Source of the DNA: an uncultured Ruminococcus sp.
GTDB taxonomy: Bacteria > Bacillota > Clostridia > Oscillospirales > Acutalibacteraceae
DNA: 64,000 bases
Direction of reading: 5' to 3'
Assembly (NCBI GenBank): GCA_902765625.1
Contig: CACXAO010000001.1
Location: 48,436 to 112,435, forward strand
Shown here piece by piece: positions 16,739 to 24,921 of this stretch. The notes beneath the pieces are model-generated. The model saw nothing but the letters and a program-made list of their open reading frames with translations. It was not told the origin of the DNA and did no database searches. Each line of letters opens with the position of its first letter. The first letter of the stretch is position 1. A program made the position numbers and the translations under genes.

Positions 16739-17113
16739 ATGCTGTTCGGAGAGTACGTCCGAAAAAAACGCAGAGAAAAAAAGTTGTCGATCCGGTTATT
16801 TGCGGAGCAGGTGGGTATTTCGCCGGTCTATCAGTCGAGCATCGAAACGGGAAAGCGATATGCGCCCAGCTATGAGGTGCTGCAGAGAATGGCGGAGCTG
16901 TTTGAGCTTGACGAAAACGAGCAGGCTCTGTTCTACGACCTCGCGGGCGCTTCCGCCTCGGAAAAGACCGTTCCAATGGACATCGTGACGTTTATTAATG
17001 AAAACGAGCGTATCCGCGTTATTATCCGTGCGGCAAGAGACGGCAAAATCTCCGATGAAGATATTACCCGGCTGATGAAAAAAATCAAAAAAACAAAGAC
17101 CGCCAAAAAGTAA
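16739..17113 (+). CDS. XRE-family helix-turn-helix regulator
   Basis: A 124-residue DNA-binding protein. Residues about 5-60 are an XRE/Cro helix-turn-helix (IRLFAEQVGISPVYQSSIETG). The C-terminal part is charged and ends in KKIKKTKTAKK. An ATG at 16697 is in frame, but its GGGAG is directly adjacent; AAGGAG at 16724-16729 fits the ATG at 16739. It is divergent from the two-component operon and shares a promoter region with it, so it may regulate that operon or itself. A bidirectional terminator follows. Confidence 0.8.
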   Translation: MLFGEYVRKKRREKKLSIRLFAEQVGISPVYQSSIETGKRYAPSYEVLQRMAELFELDENEQALFYDLAGASASEKTVPMDIVTFINENERIRVIIRAARDGKISDEDITRLMKKIKKTKTAKK

Positions 17114-17122
17114 CAAAAAACA

Positions 17123-17148
17123 ACAGGACGCCCGGCTGAGCGTCCTGT
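17123..17148. terminator. Bidirectional intrinsic terminator
   Basis: ACAGGACGC and GCGTCCTGT enclose an 8-base loop, with T-rich sequence on both sides, between convergent genes. Confidence 0.8.
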
Positions 17149-17172
17149 AATTATTTTAATTCAGTCTGAATT

Positions 17173-17880
17173 TTACTCTTTCTCAAGCTCCGAGGCTTCA
17201 ACAAGACGTCTGCCGCAGTCGTTGCAGAACATGGTCTCAACGTCAAAAATCTCAAAGCCGCAGTTGGTGCAGACCTTCTTGGTCGGCTCCTTGGGAGCTT
17301 CCTCCTCCGGCTTAACGTCCTCGCCGTCCTCGGTAACGAGACGTCTGCCGCAGTTTTCGCAGAACATCAGGTCGGGATCGTTGGTGGTGAAGCCGCAGTT
17401 AGCGCATTCCTTGAGCGCCTTGGGCGGCTCGGGCTCTTCGATCATGGAGTGGCCGCAGTTGGTGCAGAAGCGGATGCCTTCTCTTACAGCCTTGTTGCAG
17501 TGCTTGCACAGAACCATGCCGGGCAGAAGCTTAACGGGCATCTTTGCGCCGCAGTTGTTGCAGAAGAGAGCGTCCTCGTCAACCTGCTCGCCGCATTCCT
17601 CGCAGAAGGTGATATCAAACAGCTGACCGATTTTAAGCTTGCTGTCCTTGATCTTCTTCTTTGAAGCGTTAACGCCTGCAACCAGCGCGCCAAGCTCGCC
17701 GTCGGTCTTGTGGGAGTTGTTCTTGTAGTAGAGCCTGCCGATTTTCTCGTACTCGCCCTCGATTTTTTCCTTTTCCGCGGTAATAACCCCGGTCAGTTCT
17801 TTGATTTCGGCTTCGTGCGGTGCTTTGGCTGTAATGCCGTTTTCCATAATGTCCTTGACAAATTCATCAATGTGTGGCAT
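17173..17880 (-). CDS. Protein with four tandem zinc ribbons
   Basis: A 235-residue cytosolic protein. Residues 1-85 are charged and probably helical (EIKELTGVITAEKEKIEGEY). Four CxxC-CxxC zinc ribbons follow at about 90-235: CEECGEQ with FCNNCG, CKHCNKA with FCTNCG, CANCGFT with FCENCGRRL, and CTNCGFE with FCNDCGRRL. The last two are near copies. The function is unknown; such proteins can be adaptors. AAGGAGG precedes the ATG at 17880, so the longer frame to 17952 is rejected. Confidence 0.8.
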   Translation of the reverse strand: MPHIDEFVKDIMENGITAKAPHEAEIKELTGVITAEKEKIEGEYEKIGRLYYKNNSHKTDGELGALVAGVNASKKKIKDSKLKIGQLFDITFCEECGEQVDEDALFCNNCGAKMPVKLLPGMVLCKHCNKAVREGIRFCTNCGHSMIEEPEPPKALKECANCGFTTNDPDLMFCENCGRRLVTEDGEDVKPEEEAPKEPTKKVCTNCGFEIFDVETMFCNDCGRRLVEASELEKE

Positions 17881-17998
17881 AGAAATATCCTCCTTGTTGT
17901 TTTTATTCGTAATCGCGCAGGCTGTGCTGCGCAAACTACAATTTTTCCTCAACTATTATACATCGTATTGTGTAAAGTGTCAATGGACTAATGAATTT

Positions 17999-18784
17999 TT
18001 ATCTGACTTTTAATACGGGTTTTCGGATTTCGACGTCCTCAAAATTCACGGGCGTTATTCCGAGGGCATTCAGATATCCCATGCAGGCGTCGAAGTGGTT
18101 CTGCTCAAGCAGCGCGCCGGGTTCGTGAGCGTCGTAGCCGAGCACGACCTTATTGCCGACCTCGGCGGCAGCCTGCCAGAAAATCGGGTTCGGATACCAT
18201 TTTTTGTTGCGGTAGCCCAGAATGTTGTACTCAACGGGAATGTTCATTTCCTTCAGCTGCCTGCAAAAGTACGTCATCAGCTCACGGTAAAAAACCGAGT
18301 CCTCGTGGCGCAGAATGTCGGGGTGAGCGATGTAGGTGAACGCGCCTGTCCGCAGTCCCTCGAGGGTCTGTCTGACGTATTGCTTCGCGTCGTCGTAGCT
18401 GGGATTGCTCGCGTAGTAATCGGGCACCTCGTACTCGTTGTGGATAAAGTGCTGTCCCATTATCATGTAGTCAAGCTCAAGCGGCTCGATAAACTCCATG
18501 AATTTTCCGAAAAGCTCGGGATAGTATTCGGTCTCAAAGCCTATGAGAATATCGATGTCGTCCTTGTATTCCTTTTTCAGCGCGCGCAGGCTTTCGACGT
18601 ATTCTGCGGCAGCCTCGGGACGCATTCTGAAGGTGCTGTAGTAACCGTTTGGAAAAAACTGCGGACAGTGGTCGGCAAAGCCGAGGGTTTTCATGCCGGC
18701 TTTTATAGCCGCTTCAACGTATTCTCTGTCGGAACCCGAAGCGTGACGGCAGCGGTAGGTGTGGGTGTGCAGGTTGTATCGCAT
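17999..18784 (-). CDS. PHP-domain histidinol-phosphatase-like protein
   Basis: A 261-residue cytosolic metal-dependent phosphoesterase. The PHP signature starts at once (YNLHTHTYRCRHASG) and continues with LGFADHCPQFF, IGFETEYYP, IMGQHFIHN, YIAHPDIL and the late VVLGYDAHEP. This pattern is that of the HisK/HisJ histidinol-phosphatases. No his genes are nearby, so the substrate is not proven. Confidence 0.82.
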   Translation of the reverse strand: MRYNLHTHTYRCRHASGSDREYVEAAIKAGMKTLGFADHCPQFFPNGYYSTFRMRPEAAAEYVESLRALKKEYKDDIDILIGFETEYYPELFGKFMEFIEPLELDYMIMGQHFIHNEYEVPDYYASNPSYDDAKQYVRQTLEGLRTGAFTYIAHPDILRHEDSVFYRELMTYFCRQLKEMNIPVEYNILGYRNKKWYPNPIFWQAAAEVGNKVVLGYDAHEPGALLEQNHFDACMGYLNALGITPVNFEDVEIRKPVLKVR

Positions 18785-18875
18785 AATTACCTCCGATGGT
18801 GAATATTGCCTATATTATATCTTATTTTTACGAGCTTTTCAATAAGTTGCCGATAATTAGAATTTGGCAGTTAAA

Positions 18876-18917
18876 TTGATTTAAATCAATGTTGAAAGAC
18901 GGTATGATTGCTATACT
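18876..18917 (+). promoter_or_regulatory. FNR-type box and class II promoter of pflA-pflB
   Basis: TTGATTTAAATCAA at 18876-18889 is a perfect FNR consensus (TTGAT-N4-ATCAA). A -10 box TATACT lies at 18912-18917 with no good -35 box at the proper spacing. With a start site about 7 bases past the -10 box, the centre of the box is at -41.5, the class II activator position of FNR/CRP proteins. The gene encoded at 22956 is a fitting regulator. Confidence 0.75.
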
Positions 18918-18957
18918 AAAAACATAGTAAAAACGGTTTTGAAAGGGGCGGGATACG

Positions 18958-19689
18958 GTGCTTCAAGGCAGAATCCACTCCACCGAGAGCTTTGGTTCGG
19001 TCGACGGTCCGGGCGTGCGTTTCCTGATATTTTTACAGGGCTGCAAGCTCAGGTGCCGCTACTGTCACAACGCCGACACGTGGAAAACCGACGGCGGTAC
19101 GCTGATGACCTCCGACGAGCTGCTCGACAAGGCTGAACGCTGCAGACCCTATTGGGGCGACAAGGGTGGAATAACCGTCAGCGGCGGCGAGCCTCTGCTG
19201 CAAATCGACTTTTTGCTCGACCTCTTCAAAAAGGCAAAGCGGCGCGGTATCAATACCTGTATCGACACCGCAGGTCAGCCGTTCACCCGGGAGGAACCGT
19301 TCTTTTCAAAGTTCGGAGAGCTGTGCGCGCTGTGCGACCTCTTTCTCGTCGACATAAAGCACATCGACCCCGCGGCGCACAAGTCGCTCACGGGAGCCGC
19401 GAACGAAAACATCCTCGATATGCTCCGGTATTTGTCGGAGATAAAAAAGCCCGTCTGGATACGCCATGTTCTCGTCCCGGAAATCACGGACGACGACGCG
19501 GCGCTCAGGAAAACAAGGGAGTTCATCGAAACCCTGCAAAACGTAGAGAGGGCAGAGGTGCTGCCTTACCACAGCATGGGCGCCTACAAGTGGAAGCAGC
19601 TCGGCTGCCGCTACACGCTTGAGGACACTCAGCCGCCCTCGGCTGAAAGAGTAAAGAACGCAAACGATATTCTTAACGGATTGGTATAA
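18958..19689 (+). CDS. pflA: Pyruvate formate-lyase activating enzyme
   Basis: A 243-residue radical SAM enzyme that installs the glycyl radical on PflB. The [4Fe-4S] motif CxxxCxxC is at C29, C33 and C36 ([15 protein letters not shown]). The glycine-rich SAM motif is [10 protein letters not shown] at about 77-86. The start is GTG at 18958 after GGGGCGGG. It lies 13 bp before pflB under the FNR-type promoter, so both should be induced without oxygen. The order pflA then pflB is the reverse of that in many bacteria. Confidence 0.95.
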   Translation: MLQGRIHSTESFGSVDGPGVRFLIFLQGCKLRCRYCHNADTWKTDGGTLMTSDELLDKAERCRPYWGDKGGITVSGGEPLLQIDFLLDLFKKAKRRGINTCIDTAGQPFTREEPFFSKFGELCALCDLFLVDIKHIDPAAHKSLTGAANENILDMLRYLSEIKKPVWIRHVLVPEITDDDAALRKTREFIETLQNVERAEVLPYHSMGAYKWKQLGCRYTLEDTQPPSAERVKNANDILNGLV

Positions 19690-19702
19690 AGGAGAGTTTG
19701 AA

Positions 19703-21991
19703 ATGACCTTTGAAACAGGAGTAACCTTCGCTGTAACCAAAGAGATGGAGCACGCATGGAGAGGCTTCGTCGGAAGAAAATGGCGCGAGGACGTAAACGT
19801 CCGCGAATTTATCCAGAGCAACTACACCATGTACGACGGCGACGAGAGCTTTCTTGAGGCTCCCACCGAGGCTACCGACAAGCTCTGGGGCAGACTTCAG
19901 GAGCTGCAGAAGGAGGAACGCGCAAAGGGCGGCGTTCTCGAGTGCGAAACCGAGATCGTTTCGTCGCTCACAGGCTACGGTCCGGGCTACATCGACGAGA
20001 GCATGAAGGACCTCGAAAAGGTTGTAGGCTTGCAGACCGACAAGCCTCTCAAGCGCGCGTTTATGCCCTACGGCGGCATCAAGATGGCTGTTCAGGCGGC
20101 TTCAACCTACGGCTACACCGTTAATCAGGACTTGGTAAAAATCTTTACCGAGTATCATAAAACCCACAATCAGGCGGTTTTCGACGCCTACACCCCCGAG
20201 ATGAAGCGCGCGCGTCACAGCCACGTCATCACCGGTCTGCCCGACACCTACGGCAGAGGACGTATCGTAGGCGACTACCGCAGAGTAGCGCTCTACGGAC
20301 TCGATTACCTTATCTACACCAAGGAGAAGGACTTGTTCTACTGCGGCGGCAGAAACATGAGCGAGGAGCACGTTCGCCTCAGAGAAGAGATCGCCGAGCA
20401 GATCCGCGCGCTCAAGGGCATGAAGCAGATGGCTGAGATTTACGGCTACGATATTTCAGCGCCGGCTCAGAACGCGAGAGAAGCGGTTCAGTGGCTCTAC
20501 TTCGGCTACCTCGCCGCGATAAAGACCCAGAACGGCGCCGCAATGAGCGTAGGCAGGATCTCGACCTTCCTCGACATCTACATTCAGCGCGACCTTGAGG
20601 AGGGCACCCTGACCGAGAAAGAGGCTCAGGAGCTTATCGACCACCTCGTGCTCAAGTTCCGCATGGTCAAGTTTGCCCGTATTCCGTCCTACAACGAGCT
20701 GTTCTCGGGCGACCCCGTATGGGTAACCCTCGAGATGGCAGGTATCGGCATGGACGGCAGACACATGGTAACGAAGAACGACTTCCGTTTTCTCCACACT
20801 CTCGAGAACATGGGACCCGCACCGGAGCCTAACCTCACTGTGCTCTGGTCGTCAAGACTTCCCGAGGCGTTCAAAAAGTACGCTGCGAAGATCTCGGTCA
20901 ACACCTCTTCTATCCAGTACGAGAACGACTGCGTAATGCGTCCTGTCTGGGGCGACGACTACAGCATCTGCTGCTGCGTATCAGCCACCCAGACCGGCAA
21001 GGAGATCCAGTTCTTCGGCGCAAGAGCGAACCTCGCAAAGTGCCTTATCTACGCGCTCAACGGCGGCGTGGACGTAGCCACCGGCGAGCAGGTAGGTCCC
21101 GAAATCGCGCCTGTCACCTCCGAGTACCTCAACTACGACGAGGTCATGCACAAGTTCAACGCCATGATGAGCTGGCTTGTGGAGCTTTACGTCAACACCC
21201 TCAACCTCATTCACTATATGCACGACAAGTACTACTACGAGGCTGCCGAGATGGCGCTTATCGACACCTACACGCGCCGCACCTTCGCGACCGGTATCGC
21301 CGGCTTCTCGCACGTTGTCGATTCCCTCTGTGCTATCAAGTACGCCAAGGTAAAGCCCGTCCGCAACGAGGCCGGTCTGATCGTTGATTACGAGATCGAA
21401 GGCGACTTCCCGCGCTACGGCAACGACGACGAGCGCGCTGACTCCATCGCCATCTGGCTGCTCAAGGCGTTCATGAAGAAGGTGAGAGAGCACCACACCT
21501 ACCGTCATTCCGAGCCTACCACCTCGATACTCACCATCACCTCGAACGTCGTTTACGGCAAGGCGACCGGCGCTACTCCCGACGGCAGAAAGGCTCACGC
21601 ACCCTTTGCGCCCGGCGCGAATCCCTCCTACGGCGCAGAGAAAAACGGCTTGCTCGCGTCGCTCAATTCAGTCGCGAAGCTGCCCTATGAGTACGCTCTC
21701 GACGGTATCTCAAACACCCAGACCATCAGCCCCGACGCTCTCGGTCATTCGCTTGAGGAGAGAAAGGACAACCTCTGGCACATCCTCGACGGATACTTCG
21801 ATCAGGGCGCTCACCATCTCAACGTCAACGTGTTCGGCGTTGAAAAGCTCAGGGACTGCATGGAGCATCCCGAAAAGCCCGAGTACGCGAACTTTACCAT
21901 CCGCGTTTCAGGCTATGCGGTCAAGTTCATCGACCTCACCCGTGAGCAGCAGCTCGACGTTATCATGAGAACCGAACACAAAACCTTATAA
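19703..21991 (+). CDS. pflB: Formate C-acetyltransferase (pyruvate formate-lyase)
   Basis: A 762-residue cytosolic glycyl-radical enzyme that splits pyruvate with CoA into acetyl-CoA and formate in anaerobic fermentation. The active-site cysteines lie in [11 protein letters not shown] (about residue 420; three Cys in a row rather than the usual two). The glycyl radical site is RVSGYAVKF with Gly about 737. N-terminal landmarks are [16 protein letters not shown] and [24 protein letters not shown] precedes the ATG. A strong terminator ends the pflA-pflB transcript. Confidence 0.97.
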   Translation: MTFETGVTFAVTKEMEHAWRGFVGRKWREDVNVREFIQSNYTMYDGDESFLEAPTEATDKLWGRLQELQKEERAKGGVLECETEIVSSLTGYGPGYIDESMKDLEKVVGLQTDKPLKRAFMPYGGIKMAVQAASTYGYTVNQDLVKIFTEYHKTHNQAVFDAYTPEMKRARHSHVITGLPDTYGRGRIVGDYRRVALYGLDYLIYTKEKDLFYCGGRNMSEEHVRLREEIAEQIRALKGMKQMAEIYGYDISAPAQNAREAVQWLYFGYLAAIKTQNGAAMSVGRISTFLDIYIQRDLEEGTLTEKEAQELIDHLVLKFRMVKFARIPSYNELFSGDPVWVTLEMAGIGMDGRHMVTKNDFRFLHTLENMGPAPEPNLTVLWSSRLPEAFKKYAAKISVNTSSIQYENDCVMRPVWGDDYSICCCVSATQTGKEIQFFGARANLAKCLIYALNGGVDVATGEQVGPEIAPVTSEYLNYDEVMHKFNAMMSWLVELYVNTLNLIHYMHDKYYYEAAEMALIDTYTRRTFATGIAGFSHVVDSLCAIKYAKVKPVRNEAGLIVDYEIEGDFPRYGNDDERADSIAIWLLKAFMKKVREHHTYRHSEPTTSILTITSNVVYGKATGATPDGRKAHAPFAPGANPSYGAEKNGLLASLNSVAKLPYEYALDGISNTQTISPDALGHSLEERKDNLWHILDGYFDQGAHHLNVNVFGVEKLRDCMEHPEKPEYANFTIRVSGYAVKFIDLTREQQLDVIMRTEHKTL

Positions 21992-22000
21992 TAAAAAATG

Positions 22001-22038
22001 CGCGGCAGCGGGTGATTCGCTGCCGCGTAAATTTTTTT
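22001..22038 (+). terminator. Terminator of the pfl operon
   Basis: CGCGGCAGCG, loop, CGCTGCCGCG followed by TAAATTTTTTT. Confidence 0.88.
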
Positions 22039-22834
22039 ATCCGAACAAAATCCTCTCGGCGTTTTCGCTGAGAATTTTTTGTTTTTCGCCGTCGTCAAGC
22101 GGCGAGTTTTCAATGATTTTTCGGTACTCGCCCTGATGCTTCCACGGCGAGTCCGTCGCGAAAAGAATCCTGTCAGCGCCGTGCTTCCTGATGATCTCAA
22201 AGCACTTTTCGGGGTAGAGGTCGAGCACCGCAGCCGTGTCCATGTAAACGGGCTTGCCGCAGATTTTGTCCAGAACCTCGCCGGGCATTTCGTAGCTGCC
22301 CATGTGCGCGAGAATCAGCCTGTCGTCGATCAATCCGCCGAGCTGACCGAGAACATTGAGTATCATATCGGGAGTACAGTGCACGTGTTCGCGGAAGCTC
22401 ACGTCGATCCCGGCGTGGGTAACGATGTACAGACCGCGCTTCGCAGCCTCGCGCATGATATTGACGTATCTCGGGTCGTCAAAGTGGACTCCCTGATAAT
22501 CGGGGTGGAGCTTTATGCCGAAAAGACCGCTTTCTTTGATAAAATCGAGCGTGCCGCAGACGTCCGCGCAGTCGGGATGGATGCCGCCGGCGTAAAAAAT
22601 TCCGTCCCTGCCGTTAAGCTCCGCCGAGAGAGAGTTGATCGAGCTCTCCTGCTTAGGACTAGTGGCAACGGGCAGAACAACGCTGCGGTCGATCCCGTTT
22701 TCTCTCATCGAGGCGAGAAGCGAGCTGCGCTTGCTGTCGTTCTGCGGAGTGATACCGCAGATTTTTGAGAGCTGCATTATGGTTTTCTCAGCCATTTTAT
22801 CGGGAAAGGTGTGGGTGTGGAAATCTATAACCAA
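22037..22834 (-). CDS. Amidohydrolase family (TIM-barrel metal-dependent hydrolase)
   Basis: A 265-residue cytosolic protein of the amidohydrolase 2 type. The N-terminal metal motif is IDFHTHTFPDKM; later residues include IVTHAGIDVS, LILAHMGSYE and the C-terminal Asp in FATDSPWKHQG. The substrate is unknown. An ATG at 22852 is in frame, but GGAGG is contained in its first codons; a TTG start at 22834, just before VIDFHTH, fits the ribosome site better. It is divergent from the Fnr-like regulator gene. Confidence 0.75.
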   Translation of the reverse strand: MVIDFHTHTFPDKMAEKTIMQLSKICGITPQNDSKRSSLLASMRENGIDRSVVLPVATSPKQESSINSLSAELNGRDGIFYAGGIHPDCADVCGTLDFIKESGLFGIKLHPDYQGVHFDDPRYVNIMREAAKRGLYIVTHAGIDVSFREHVHCTPDMILNVLGQLGGLIDDRLILAHMGSYEMPGEVLDKICGKPVYMDTAAVLDLYPEKCFEIIRKHGADRILFATDSPWKHQGEYRKIIENSPLDDGEKQKILSENAERILFG

Positions 22835-22894
22835 AAAAATACCTCCATTCATTCCAAAGCTAAGTATATCACCGTTTTACCGGCGTTGCAAGTC

Positions 22895-22923
22895 TTTACA
22901 CGCGCAAAAAAATACGCTATAAT
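22895..22923 (+). promoter_or_regulatory. Promoter of the Crp/Fnr-family gene
   Basis: TTTACA, 17 bp, TATAAT, 33 bp before the GTG start. Confidence 0.7.
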
Positions 22924-22955
22924 ACAATCGTGATAAAATATAAAGGAGGGTGCGC

Positions 22956-23660
22956 GTGAAGTTCAATCCAAACTGTAAAAAGCCGAACACCTGCGAGGAA
23001 TGCACGGACAGATGTATAAAAAACATCGCTTTTCTCTACGGTCTGCCCGAGGAAAAGCAGATTGACATTCTGCGCCACTCAACCCATAAGACCCTGCGGC
23101 GCGGCGACTTCGTTTTTCACGAGGGCGACAGCGTGGAATCCATCGTGATTATTAAGCAGGGTCAGGTCAAACTCAGCACCTACGAGGCGGACGGCAGAGA
23201 GAACATCATCGGCATTTTCGCCGACAACGACACCATCTGGGAGGGAGTTTTCTCGGCGGCGAGCAGCTATCCGTATTCGGCTGTCTGCCTTACCAAGACA
23301 TATTGCTGCTACATCCGCCGCGCCGACGTTGAGTCGGCCATCAGCGACCCGAAGGTCGCGCTCAAGGTCATCCATATGCTCAGCAACAAGCTCCACGACG
23401 CAAACGAGCGCAGCCGCATTCTCTCTATCAGCGAGCCTGTAAAGCGCGTGGCGGCGTTCCTTATTTACCGCGAAAAGCGCAGCAACGAGCCGTATTTTAC
23501 CCTCCGTCTCGACGATATAGCCGGCAGCGTCGGTCTGCGTGCCGAGACGGTCAGCCGCAACGTGCGAAAGCTTGTGAGCGACGGACTGATTGAGAAGGTC
23601 GGCAGAAGCGGCTTCCGCATTCCTGACTTTGAGCGGCTCAACAGCTTTATTTCGGAGTGA
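22956..23660 (+). CDS. Crp/Fnr family regulator with N-terminal cysteine cluster
   Basis: A 234-residue regulator. The N terminus holds four clustered cysteines (NCKKPNTCEECTDRC), compatible with an oxygen-sensitive Fe-S cluster as in FNR. Residues about 25-140 form a cyclic-nucleotide-binding-like beta barrel. The C-terminal winged helix has the recognition helix RAETVSRNVRKL; its E-xx-SR matches the FNR residues that read TTGAT. A GTG at 22950 overlaps the ribosome site GGAGGG, so GTG at 22956 is the better start. A perfect TTGAT-N4-ATCAA box lies before pflA. I infer an anaerobic activator of pfl; Fe-S binding is not proven. tcdA follows by 4 bp. Confidence 0.85.
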   Translation: MKFNPNCKKPNTCEECTDRCIKNIAFLYGLPEEKQIDILRHSTHKTLRRGDFVFHEGDSVESIVIIKQGQVKLSTYEADGRENIIGIFADNDTIWEGVFSAASSYPYSAVCLTKTYCCYIRRADVESAISDPKVALKVIHMLSNKLHDANERSRILSISEPVKRVAAFLIYREKRSNEPYFTLRLDDIAGSVGLRAETVSRNVRKLVSDGLIEKVGRSGFRIPDFERLNSFISE

Positions 23661-23664
23661 AAAT

Positions 23665-24378
23665 ATGAACCAGTTTGAAAGAACGGAGCTGCTTCTCGGA
23701 AGCGAGGCTCTTGAAATACTAAAAAATTCGCGCGTCGCGGTTTTCGGAGTCGGCGGAGTCGGCGGCTATACCGTAGAGGCTCTCGCGCGCTCGGGAGTCG
23801 GCAGTCTGGAGCTTGTCGACAGCGACACCGTAAGCCTTACTAACCTCAACCGTCAGATCATCGCGCTGCACAGCACCGTGGGTCAGTACAAGGTCGACGC
23901 TGCGGCTGCGCGCGTGCGCGATATAAATCCCGGCTGCGAGGTAATTGCGCGCAGGATATTCTATCTTCCCGAGACCGCGGAGCAGTTTGATTTCAGCAGA
24001 TACGACTATGTCGTCGACGCGATCGATACCGTAAGCGGAAAGCTTGAGCTTGCCAAGCGCGCGCAGGAGGCAGGCACCCCGATCATCAGCTCAATGGGCG
24101 CCGGCAACAAGCTCGACCCCACAGCCTTTGAGGTCGCGGATATCAGTAAAACCTCGGTTTGTCCTCTTGCACGGGTAATGCGTATCGAGTGCCGCAAACG
24201 GGGAATCAAAAAGCTAAAGGTCGTCTACTCAAAGGAGCAGGCGCGAAAGCCCGTCAGAAAGCCCGCCGAGGATTCAGGCGTGCGCCGCGATATTCCGGCT
24301 TCAAACGCGTTTGTGCCGTCGGTCGCGGGTCTGATAATCGCGGGCGAGGTAATAAAGGATCTGTGCAATATCAGGTAA
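23665..24378 (+). CDS. tcdA: tRNA threonylcarbamoyladenosine dehydratase
   Basis: A 237-residue E1-like (ThiF/HesA fold) ATP-dependent enzyme that cyclises t6A37 of ANN-decoding tRNAs to ct6A. The N terminus FERTELLLGSEALEIL is followed by the nucleotide loop VFGVGGVGGYTVEAL (about 29-43) and the DSDTVSLTNLNRQII motif (about 54-68). YVVDAIDTV at about 113 and the C-terminal FVPSVAGLIIAGEVI fit the TcdA/CsdL family. The start is the ATG at 23665, 4 bp past the regulator stop. It is probably co-transcribed with that regulator. Confidence 0.88.
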   Translation: MNQFERTELLLGSEALEILKNSRVAVFGVGGVGGYTVEALARSGVGSLELVDSDTVSLTNLNRQIIALHSTVGQYKVDAAAARVRDINPGCEVIARRIFYLPETAEQFDFSRYDYVVDAIDTVSGKLELAKRAQEAGTPIISSMGAGNKLDPTAFEVADISKTSVCPLARVMRIECRKRGIKKLKVVYSKEQARKPVRKPAEDSGVRRDIPASNAFVPSVAGLIIAGEVIKDLCNIR

Positions 24379-24393
24379 GAAAGAGTGAACGAT

Positions 24394-24879
24394 ATGAAAA
24401 AATATATTGCGGCGGTAATTCTCGCCGCGGCTGCCTGCGCGGCTTTGTCGGGATGCGGCGGCGATTCGTCGTCACAGGCGGCAACCGCGGCTCAGACAGA
24501 AGCCGTTACAACAACTCAGTCCGCTTCCAAACCGTCTGAAAGCGCGTCGGCGGAAGCTTCGGAGACCTCGTCGCACTCGTCAACGGAGAATCCCGTTTCG
24601 GAGACAACAACTCAGGCAGGCGACAGCCCGGAGACCTCTCAGACAGAAAGCACGGACGCGCTCAAAGAAATGGTCTACGCCGGAATGAGCTACGACGAAG
24701 CGATATCCGATGCGGTTGAAAAAGCGGGCGGCGGCACTGCTGTCAGCGCGGAGCTGCAGACGGACGATGAAGGCGTTCAGGAATGGGTCATCGGCGTGAA
24801 AAAGGACGGCGAATCAGACGTTGAGTACGTTCACGTCAAAAATAAACCGGGCGCGGCGATCGAAACTCCGCTCAGATAA
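24394..24879 (+). CDS. Small Ser/Thr-rich lipoprotein
   Basis: A 161-residue exported protein. The signal peptide ends in a lipobox (ALSGC). A low-complexity Ser/Thr/Glu/Ala region covers about 28-90. A small C-terminal domain follows (about 95-161), with MSYDEAISDAVEKAG and EWVIGVKKDGESDVEYV, which resembles PepSY-like modules in secondary structure only. The function is unknown. A GTG nine bases upstream is an alternative start. It directly precedes the first kinase of the large signalling cluster and could be its extracellular partner. Confidence 0.65.
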   Translation: MKKYIAAVILAAAACAALSGCGGDSSSQAATAAQTEAVTTTQSASKPSESASAEASETSSHSSTENPVSETTTQAGDSPETSQTESTDALKEMVYAGMSYDEAISDAVEKAGGGTAVSAELQTDDEGVQEWVIGVKKDGESDVEYVHVKNKPGAAIETPLR

Positions 24880-24921
24880 AACCGTCAGGCAAATCAGCGT
24901 GTTTTAATGCGAGGGATTCAG

